47,246 bases of DNA from CAYRGG01 sp964423745. Its GTDB lineage: Bacteria; Pseudomonadota; Gammaproteobacteria; Competibacterales; Competibacteraceae. The position numbers and the translations under genes were made by a program. Position 1 is the first letter of the stretch. Each line of letters starts with the position of its first letter. The DNA is taken from contig CAYRGG010000029.1 of the NCBI GenBank assembly GCA_964423745.1, positions 1 through 47,246 on the forward strand, in the 5' to 3' direction. This document shows positions 9,126-14,855 of the stretch, in pieces. A model generated the notes under the pieces. It ran no database searches. It worked only from the letters and a program-made list of their open reading frames with translations, and was not told the DNA's origin.

Positions 9126-9138
9126 ATTCATTTGTCAA
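9110..9138 (-). promoter_or_regulatory. Candidate sigma-70 promoter for the cas8e operon
   Basis: On the minus strand a perfect -35 TTGACA (9138-9133) is followed after 17 nt by TATTTT (9115-9110), a 4/6 match to the -10. Transcription would start near 9103, about 140 nt before the cas8e ATG. It is the only TTGACA I see in this gap. A better -10-like TATTAT lies at 9118-9113 but with only 14 nt spacing. Confidence 0.45.
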
Positions 9139-9180
9139 AGTGTTATGTTTAATGGGTATTGGAGATCATGTATTTTTACA

Positions 9181-9209
9181 TGCTTCCCCATTTCTGTGGG
9201 GATGATCCG
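9181..9209 (+). repeat. Degenerate type I-E CRISPR repeat, copy 1
   Basis: Aligned with the array repeat in its crRNA orientation, 21 of 29 positions match. TTCCCCA and the run from GTGGGGATGA to CCG are kept, including most of the 8-nt handle (ATGATCCG versus ATGAACCG), and the CCCCA/TGGGG arms can still pair. It reads on the plus strand, opposite to the array and the cas operon, in the gap upstream of cas8e. Confidence 0.7.
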
Positions 9210-9250
9210 CTCCGCTTCAGTGTTACGCTTGATTTACATGCCAACACTAT

Positions 9251-9279
9251 GAGTTCCCCGGATCCCTGGGGATAAAATA
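9251..9279 (+). repeat. Degenerate type I-E CRISPR repeat, copy 2
   Basis: Matches the array repeat at 19 of 29 positions in the same plus-strand orientation as copy 1. It keeps GTTCCCC and CTGGGGATAAA-like sequence, with ATAAA resembling the E. coli handle. The sequence between the copies (9210-9250) is 41 nt, longer than a normal 32-nt spacer, and contains AGTGTT and AACACT (9219-9224 and 9243-9248), which could pair. Together the two copies look like a one-spacer pseudo-array. Confidence 0.55.
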
Positions 9280-9307
9280 GCTGTTTTACCTCACGCCTCA
9301 ACAACGG

Positions 9308-9463
9308 CTACCAGTGAACGGTACTGAGATTTACTTCGACTTCCTCGCTGTTATCCTCATACTTAATCGAAGCCAAGCCATACATAGCGGGGCGGTTGAA
9401 CAGTAATTTGGCTTTATGATCATGGTAACTGCTCTTCAGCTCAGCTTTTATCAACTCCTCGAA
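9308..9463 (-). other. Unassigned 52-codon reading frame after the zeta toxin
   Basis: Open from just after a stop at 9464-9466 to TAG at 9308. It overlaps the last codons of the zeta gene in another frame. The sense translation includes SSYHDHKAKLLFNRPAM and YGLASIKYEDNSEEVEVNL, which reads like real protein rather than antisense noise. There is no ATG at its beginning, only GAGGAG directly before a TTG. It may be the C-terminal remnant of a gene partly replaced by the toxin module. I do not recognise the family. Confidence 0.3.
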
Positions 9464-10037
9464 TTAATGCGATGGTCCTGACAGCCCATTCAGGCATATG
9501 AGGGCTTTTAAACTTGACACTTCCTCTCTCCAAGGAAAGCAACAAACGGGGATGGGCAAAAGAGTTGTCCAGCACAAAGGCTCGATCGGATAATTGCAGC
9601 GCTTTGTTCAAGTTTGCCAGGCTACGCGGATAACGCCTGGCAACATCCGCAGCCGGCACATCGTGACCACCTAATTGTACACGAGCTGCTACCCTTGACT
9701 GACTAACCGTAGTCGCATCAACGCCAATAAATACTAGATTTACTTTGTAACCTTGAGTTTTGGCAACTTCCATTAACCTCAACTCACGCTTACCGGTTAG
9801 CGTAGTTTCTACGGCAAAACTGGTTTTCTTACTTAAAAGATCATTTTGTTGCTGAACAGCTAACCGTCCTGCCTTTATAGTAGCCGCACTTATATCACTA
9901 CCGCTCGTGGGATTGAGCTGTTTTGCAATTTCATCGGGATTAACGAGGGTCAAACGACCCTTGAGGTACTTATCCGATAAGGTACTTTTTCCAGCTCCAT
10001 TAGGACCAGCCACAACCCATAATTGGGGTTGGCTCAC
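9441..10037 (-). CDS. Zeta-like toxin kinase (AAA family)
   Basis: A 198-aa P-loop kinase of the zeta-toxin/COG4185 type. Known zeta toxins phosphorylate UDP-activated sugars and block wall synthesis; related proteins have unproven substrates. Visible motifs are Walker A GPNGAGKST (residues 11-19), NPDEIAKQLNP, an acidic Glu in FAVETTLTG, and the Arg-rich lid RVAARVQLGGHDVP followed by RRYPRSLANL. The start is GTG at 10037 and shares GTGA with the stop of the gene before it, a coupled two-gene operon typical of toxin-antitoxin pairs. It lies between cas8e and cas3, an unusual place. Toxicity is inferred from family and context. Confidence 0.8.
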   Translation of the reverse strand: MSQPQLWVVAGPNGAGKSTLSDKYLKGRLTLVNPDEIAKQLNPTSGSDISAATIKAGRLAVQQQNDLLSKKTSFAVETTLTGKRELRLMEVAKTQGYKVNLVFIGVDATTVSQSRVAARVQLGGHDVPAADVARRYPRSLANLNKALQLSDRAFVLDNSFAHPRLLLSLERGSVKFKSPHMPEWAVRTIALIRGVDKS

Positions 10038-10297
10038 GGACGTAACACCTTGATTAGGTTTTCTTCACGTTGATCACTCATGGTTATTAGCTCCATACGT
10101 CCAGATGGATATTCTTTAACGAGGTGTTCGGGGTCGGGAAAAGATGAATGCCGATAATAAACTGGAAAACCAGCAGCCAGGTTAGCACGTACTGCGCTGT
10201 CGTCTTCTTTTTGTAACTCCGACAGAAACGCATCAAAAAAAGCGTCTTCTTCTTCTGGGCTCATTTTATCTACATTTTCAAATCGTAATTCTGCCAT
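10034..10297 (-). CDS. Putative antitoxin of the zeta-like toxin
   Basis: An 87-aa acidic protein with the sequence MAELRFENVDKMSPEEEDAF near the N-terminus and a middle YYRHSSFPDPEHLVKEYPSG. Small proteins of this kind commonly precede COG4185 kinases. No classical HTH or RHH fold is obvious. A good ribosome site (AGGTGAG) lies 7 nt before the ATG, and its stop overlaps the GTG of the kinase by 4 nt. The antitoxin role is inferred from position, size and coupling. It could instead be a cofactor or chaperone of the kinase. Confidence 0.6.
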   Translation of the reverse strand: MAELRFENVDKMSPEEEDAFFDAFLSELQKEDDSAVRANLAAGFPVYYRHSSFPDPEHLVKEYPSGRMELITMSDQREENLIKVLRP

Positions 10298-10604
10298 AAT
10301 CTCACCTTTAGAAAGTTTGGTTTTTAAACTCGTTCTGCCATCTTAAGGTATTACCATTCTAAATCATCTTTGTTTTGCGGCCATTCTTCTAGAATGTTAG
10401 GAATTTGATTGGGACGGTCATGCTCCAAGTTATCAGCTACTCGTGTTTTAACGTTCTCTAGAAACCGAAAAACAAAGTTTTGCAGAATAGTTACACATAA
10501 CGGTAAGGGTCTGCGGCAGAACAAGAAGGAAACAGCCTTTATTGTGGCTATATTTGTCGCTACAACTAGCAACGCTTATCACGTTTAAGTAAATAAGTAA
10601 TCTT
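10298..10604. other. Divergent intergenic region with a possible gene fragment
   Basis: Lies between the leftward zeta operon and the rightward TacA-like gene, so it should hold both promoters. A minus-strand frame at 10351-10572 ends with plausible protein (FLENVKTRVADNLEHDRP then NILEEWPQNKDDLEW), but its N-terminal half looks random and another frame takes over upstream. It may be the tail of a decayed gene. I cannot name it. Confidence 0.3.
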
Positions 10605-10895
10605 ATGGCAAATGAAGCAACAAAAGACACCATGGTGCGATTCCGTATAGATGATATGACGGCGGAATTACTCGACCGTGCCAGAACTTACGTAGAAGTG
10701 AATAAGAGCAAGTTTATTCGCCAGAGCATCCGTGAAAAAGCACAGGCAATTATCGCAGAGCATGAGGCCACGCGATTTTCCAAGGAAGATTGGCGTATGT
10801 TCTTTGACATGATAGAGCACCCCCCCGAGCCAACGGCACACATGCAAAGAGCAGCAGAGAAATACAACAAGATTATCTCTACAGATGCTGTTTGA
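10605..10895 (+). CDS. TacA-type (DUF1778) antitoxin without a partner
   Basis: A 96-aa protein with an N-terminal ribbon-helix-helix segment (MVRFRIDDMTAELLDRAR, then NKSKFIRQSIREKA) and the C-terminal DUF1778 block that neutralises GNAT toxins (FSKEDWRMFFDMIEHPPEP, then AAEKYNKI). TacA-family antitoxins normally precede a TacT acetyltransferase that acetylates aminoacyl-tRNA. Here only about 95 nt remain before the end of cas3, so no acetyltransferase can fit. It is the only plus-strand gene in the cas region. It may be an orphan left by deletion, or a repressor acting on nearby promoters by its RHH domain. Confidence 0.75.
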   Translation: MANEATKDTMVRFRIDDMTAELLDRARTYVEVNKSKFIRQSIREKAQAIIAEHEATRFSKEDWRMFFDMIEHPPEPTAHMQRAAEKYNKIISTDAV

Positions 10896-10992
10896 GGCTT
10901 TCAACCCTAGATTGACAAGAACCACTCATCGACTTGTGATGCCTGTCTCAGTGATGGCTGAGATAATTAGCAAATGCTCGAAACAAGTGTAA
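10885..10992 (+). other. 35-codon reading frame overlapping the TacA-like stop
   Basis: Begins at an ATG 11 nt before the end of the DUF1778 gene in a different frame, in the position where a toxin gene would start, and ends with TAA at 10990-10992, directly next to the cas3 stop codon. The product would begin MLFEAFNPRLTRTTHRLVMP. It shows no GNAT similarity and may be the truncated beginning of a lost partner gene or chance. No strong ribosome site. Confidence 0.25.
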
Positions 10993-13587
10993 TTACGCCT
11001 CTTCGGTTCTAACTAAACCCAAATCCGGGCTGTACGAATACCGCATATCCTGTTGCACGGTTTCCCAGCAGTTTTCAGAAGTGGCCCTTAGTACGAGCTG
11101 ATAACTGCCGTCGTCCAGTGCCACTCCTAGGCTTTTAGACCAACTAGTGGGGACGCCGACAGTATTAAGGTCGATGGCCTCATCGCGTTCATCCTCGCCC
11201 AATTCATCCCTTAGCCGTCCATCCAAAAGGGCAAGACCTTGAGGGGTATCTTGAATCAATAAAACGTTAAGATTCGAATCACCGTCGCGGGTTAGCTTCG
11301 CTGCCGCTCCTTCGGTATCTGGCCACGGGGTTGCATCGGCTTTGGAAACCTGACGGGCTGAAAAATAGCGCCCTAGCTGTTCATCAGCAAAGGTTTCATA
11401 AGCCGCTGTTACTTGTTCGGATTCATTAGTCCAAGGATCGGTTTGATAAACCCGCTCAATCCAATCCCGATAGGCGCTTGGAAAGGGGATTGAGTCGTGT
11501 TCCGATAGTAACTGCTGGGTGCGCAAAAGCACTCGCTCGCAGCCATAAACGACACCATGTAGACCGAAATTGGCATCGAGTGGCATGAGTACCGTGCAAT
11601 GGGGTTGCTCAAAGCCTAACGGTCTTCTATCAAGTTTGTGGCGGTGTAGTCTACCTAACCGCTGAAACAGTAAATCGATGGGGCAAAGCTGGCTGAGCAA
11701 CCAATCAAAATCCAAATCAAGACTCTGCTCAATGACCTGAGTCGCCACTAAAATTCGTCCCTTTAAGCTACGTTTATCACCAGCGCCATAGCGTTCAATG
11801 GCATTAAGCTCATGTATCTGTCGATCCATAAAGCGGAAGCGAGCGTGAAATAAATCAATGGGAACGTCTGTCATTTCGCGTAGGTGTTGCGCTAGCTTTT
11901 GAGCATCCGCTACAAGATTACAAACAACACCAATGAGTCCGCCCTGTTCAGCGACCGCAATCAGTTGCTGACAGAGTGCATCGTCAGGTAATAGATCGGA
12001 CACGGTATAGCGTTCAATCTGCACCCTGCGGGACTCGGGTAGCTCAGTGTCCGGTAGTTGGAGTGTTGTAACTTGGCCTGATACGTTAGCTTGAGTAATT
12101 AGCGGATAAGGCGTCTCTTCAGGTTTCCTGCCAGACGGCAACTCAGCACCCCAAGCGGATACCAAAGCTTCTTTTTGTTGGAAAGGCAGGGTCGCGGACA
12201 GGAGTAGGGTGCTGCCACCTGCCTGCTGCTGACCACTCAGTACTTGGCCTAACAAGCCGTACATATAAGCGTCGTAAGCATGAATTTCGTCAATAATCAG
12301 TATACTTTTGCGCACACCGAAGGCGCGTACAAACTGGTGCCGAACCGGCAATACCGATAACAATACTTGATCGATAGTACACACACCGATTTGTCCGAGA
12401 AAAACCCGTTTACGGCTAGCGCCCAACCATTGTATACATTGTACGCTGGCATCGCGCTCTTCCTTATGGATTTGCACCGTTAGACGCATCGCCGCCTGTT
12501 TTAGTGCCTGAAAATTTTTGTTATAACGCGCTTTACCATGGGCGAGCACCACACTTGAACCGTCGGCAAAAAGTTTACCGGCGGTATCTTCAAGCCGCGT
12601 TAACATAGCGTTTGCGGTAGCCTGGGTGGGTAAGGCGAATACAATCGACTCTGCAACGCCCGCTGCCAGCAACTTAGAGGCGTAAGCCAATGCCATTTCA
12701 GTCTTACCCGAACCGGTGGGTGCTTCGACAATCGTGAGTCCGGCGGTTATCGGCAAATCGTCAATTATTGTTTGCAGTTGGCGTGGTTGTTTGTCGGGGA
12801 ATAGCTGGGTCATTCCGCCCATTCCTTGTACTGGACGAAACAAGCCGCTTTCCACAAATGCTTCTTGTGCCCTGCTAAGCGCTGTTTTCCAATAATTTGC
12901 GATGTCATGGTCGCCCATATCGTAAAGAAAATGCTGGTCGTTTGAACCTAGCCAATCGCAAACTGCACAAAACCCGGCAAGCATATCCGGACAATCGGGC
13001 GGACTATCTTTTAAGCTCAAGCCTGCAGGTGTTAAAAATAGGGTTTCAAGCACCTGTAACCATTCCTGGCGAGCGATGCGGTCGCGTTCGATGATAAACT
13101 CTTCCGCCATGGGTTCCTGAGCGTTTTCCGCGTCGGGTAAACTGCCGTGATGTCCGGTCACAGCAGCTAACCAAGGTCTCCAGTAATCTAGCTGCTGTTC
13201 AGAAAACCCTAACGTTGAAAACGCCTCGCTGAGGAAACAATTATGCCCACGCGAGCCATGAAAATAATTTCCCTCAGGTTCGATCATGTCGGGTTCAAAT
13301 GTTGGGTAGAGCGCCTTTAAAGTATCAAGAGCCTTAAATTGAAAGCGTATATCCCATTTACCGTAGTCATGCAGGGCAATAAAGAACAAAACCCATGCAT
13401 GAGCTTGAGGTTCCGCTAGTCCTGTCGCATAACAAAAGCGGTTTCGAATGATAGAGCTTTCTCGCCACCAAACTTCGGCCACCGCTGCGACATCCAATGA
13501 GTGATAAACCAGCAGATGCCACTGGGGACCATGATCGGATTGTGGCTTCGCCTTACCCCAGTAACTAAATAGCAACGATCTTGACAT
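10993..13587 (-). CDS. cas3: Cas3, type I-E nuclease-helicase
   Basis: Single-strand nuclease and 3'-5' translocase recruited by Cascade to degrade target DNA. At 864 aa (E. coli 888) it has both halves. The N-terminal HD domain starts SYWGKAK, continues WHLLVYHSLDVAAVAEVWW, and shows HDYGKWD and VTGHHGSLP. The helicase has Walker A APTGSGKTEMA, DEIHAYD, LLLSATLP, and motifs V/VI in ATQVIEQSLDLDFDW and LFQRLGRLHRH. The C-terminal domain is present. It is transcribed like the Cascade genes but separated from cas8e by the TA insert, so it must have its own promoter in 13588-13659. An AAGGA lies 12 nt before the ATG. Intact. Confidence 0.98.
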   Translation of the reverse strand: MSRSLLFSYWGKAKPQSDHGPQWHLLVYHSLDVAAVAEVWWRESSIIRNRFCYATGLAEPQAHAWVLFFIALHDYGKWDIRFQFKALDTLKALYPTFEPDMIEPEGNYFHGSRGHNCFLSEAFSTLGFSEQQLDYWRPWLAAVTGHHGSLPDAENAQEPMAEEFIIERDRIARQEWLQVLETLFLTPAGLSLKDSPPDCPDMLAGFCAVCDWLGSNDQHFLYDMGDHDIANYWKTALSRAQEAFVESGLFRPVQGMGGMTQLFPDKQPRQLQTIIDDLPITAGLTIVEAPTGSGKTEMALAYASKLLAAGVAESIVFALPTQATANAMLTRLEDTAGKLFADGSSVVLAHGKARYNKNFQALKQAAMRLTVQIHKEERDASVQCIQWLGASRKRVFLGQIGVCTIDQVLLSVLPVRHQFVRAFGVRKSILIIDEIHAYDAYMYGLLGQVLSGQQQAGGSTLLLSATLPFQQKEALVSAWGAELPSGRKPEETPYPLITQANVSGQVTTLQLPDTELPESRRVQIERYTVSDLLPDDALCQQLIAVAEQGGLIGVVCNLVADAQKLAQHLREMTDVPIDLFHARFRFMDRQIHELNAIERYGAGDKRSLKGRILVATQVIEQSLDLDFDWLLSQLCPIDLLFQRLGRLHRHKLDRRPLGFEQPHCTVLMPLDANFGLHGVVYGCERVLLRTQQLLSEHDSIPFPSAYRDWIERVYQTDPWTNESEQVTAAYETFADEQLGRYFSARQVSKADATPWPDTEGAAAKLTRDGDSNLNVLLIQDTPQGLALLDGRLRDELGEDERDEAIDLNTVGVPTSWSKSLGVALDDGSYQLVLRATSENCWETVQQDMRYSYSPDLGLVRTEEA

Positions 13588-13659
13588 CGGTACGGTTCTT
13601 CCTTGCGATGATTGAATTGTTGTCCAGAGGAATATATTGGCCTATCCTTAAGGAACTGT

Positions 13660-14040
13660 CTATTCTGACAAAGTTTGTAAATACTCGATCAAGTCGTTGC
13701 GTTGCTGCTCATCGGGCACCGCGACCACTTTTGAAGTGCCCGGAATAAATTCACTGGGTGCGGCGAGGAAGCTATCCAGTGTCGCCCTGTTCCAGACCGT
13801 ATCCGCCTCCTCGAGAGCCGTAGAATAGTCAAAAGCTTCACTGTTGCCTGCTTCACGACCCACTACACCCCATAGACTAGGGCCAGCTAGGTGCATATTG
13901 GGCTCCACCGAGTGACAGCCACTACACTGTTGCTGGTACAGGGCAGCGCCTTGCTCGCTATCTTGAGCAAAAGTTACATAAGGTCCCAGGATGATGGCTA
14001 GTAATCCGAAAAAAACGGACCATTGATTAGCGACAAGCAT
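13660..14040 (-). CDS. Small periplasmic c-type cytochrome
   Basis: A 126-aa class I cytochrome with an N-terminal signal peptide (about residues 1-25, likely cleaved after TFA) and one haem site CSGCH at 39-43. Features after it, such as GPSLWGVVGREAG, FDYSTALEEAD and a C-terminal QRNDLIEYLQTL, match mitochondrial-type/cytochrome c2 proteins. The motif that usually supplies the axial Met (PGTKM) reads PGTSKV here, so Lys104 or another residue occupies that place. It lies 172 nt downstream of wrbA and after iorAB on the same strand, and could accept electrons from the periplasmic hydroxylase. Confidence 0.85.
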   Translation of the reverse strand: MLVANQWSVFFGLLAIILGPYVTFAQDSEQGAALYQQQCSGCHSVEPNMHLAGPSLWGVVGREAGNSEAFDYSTALEEADTVWNRATLDSFLAAPSEFIPGTSKVVAVPDEQQRNDLIEYLQTLSE

Positions 14041-14212
14041 AAAAAAATTCCCCTACATCGTCTGTTCTTCTAAATGCTGTTCGGTAATTGCAACAGGGTC
14101 CGTTGAGTTTGTCACACTATTCGGACAGTATGCACGAACAGTAAGCGAGATGCTGTCCCGTTGTGCTACTACACCCGAGATCGTTTTTTACAAACAGAGC
14201 TTATGCCTTAAG

Positions 14213-14818
14213 CTAGGATGATGCAGTCAGCTTTTTTGTGATCTCAGCCACATGACGGCCTTGGAAACGCGCCAATCCTTTTTCCAGGTCGGTGGGTTGG
14301 CGGCTGCCATCGGCTCCTGCTATGGTGCTGGCCCCGTAGGGGGAGCCGCCGCGTACTTCGTCAATTCTCGTCAAGTCCTGGGCAGTGTAAGGCAAGCCGA
14401 CGATGACCATACCCTGATGCAGTAAAGTGCTATGAAAAGACGTGATGGTGGTCTCGTTGCCTCCACCGGTACCCGTCGAGGTGAATACGCTACCCACCTT
14501 GCCGATAAGTCCACCTTTCATCCAGATCCCACCAGTCTGATCCAGAAAATTGCGCATCTGTGCGCACATATTGCCAAACCGGGTCGGGGTGCCAAAGATA
14601 ATGCCATTATATTCCGTCAGTTCAGCAGGCTCGGCGATGGGTGCAGCTTGATCTAGCTTAGCACCGGCTTTTTCTGCAACCTCGCGGGGCATCAATTCGG
14701 CTACCCGTTTTACGGTCACTGTGATTCCATCCACATCCTGTGCGCCTTCGGCAACCGCCTGGGCCAAAGTTTCAATATGTCCATACATGCTGTAGTAAAG
14801 GATAAGTAATTTAGTCAT
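14213..14818 (-). CDS. wrbA: NAD(P)H:quinone oxidoreductase WrbA
   Basis: FMN-dependent tetrameric quinone reductase that makes two-electron reductions and limits quinone redox cycling. The 201-aa protein (E. coli 198) starts MTKLLILYYSMYGHIETLA, the phosphate-binding loop, and contains FGTPTRFGNMCAQMRNFLD, STGTGGGNETT and GLPYT. I start it at the ATG at 14818. The frame is open 33 codons further back, but these overlap the iorB end and lack similarity. It begins 37 nt after iorB, probably in the same operon. Confidence 0.95.
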   Translation of the reverse strand: MTKLLILYYSMYGHIETLAQAVAEGAQDVDGITVTVKRVAELMPREVAEKAGAKLDQAAPIAEPAELTEYNGIIFGTPTRFGNMCAQMRNFLDQTGGIWMKGGLIGKVGSVFTSTGTGGGNETTITSFHSTLLHQGMVIVGLPYTAQDLTRIDEVRGGSPYGASTIAGADGSRQPTDLEKGLARFQGRHVAEITKKLTASS

Positions 14819-14855
14819 GGCAGTGTTCTCGTTTAGGTGGGTTATTTTGGCGAAT

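Noticed and set aside
9141..9233. A 10-of-13 match between 9221-9233 (inside the pseudo-array) and 9141-9153, the latter preceded by AAG on the same strand.
   Set aside because: The match starts 11 nt inside the would-be spacer rather than next to the handle and is short enough to be chance in A+T-rich DNA.
14198..14214. Small hairpin AGCTTA-TGCCT-TAAGCT at the end of wrbA as a terminator.
   Set aside because: The stem is only 6 bp of mostly A/T pairs, overlaps the stop codon and has no real T-run.
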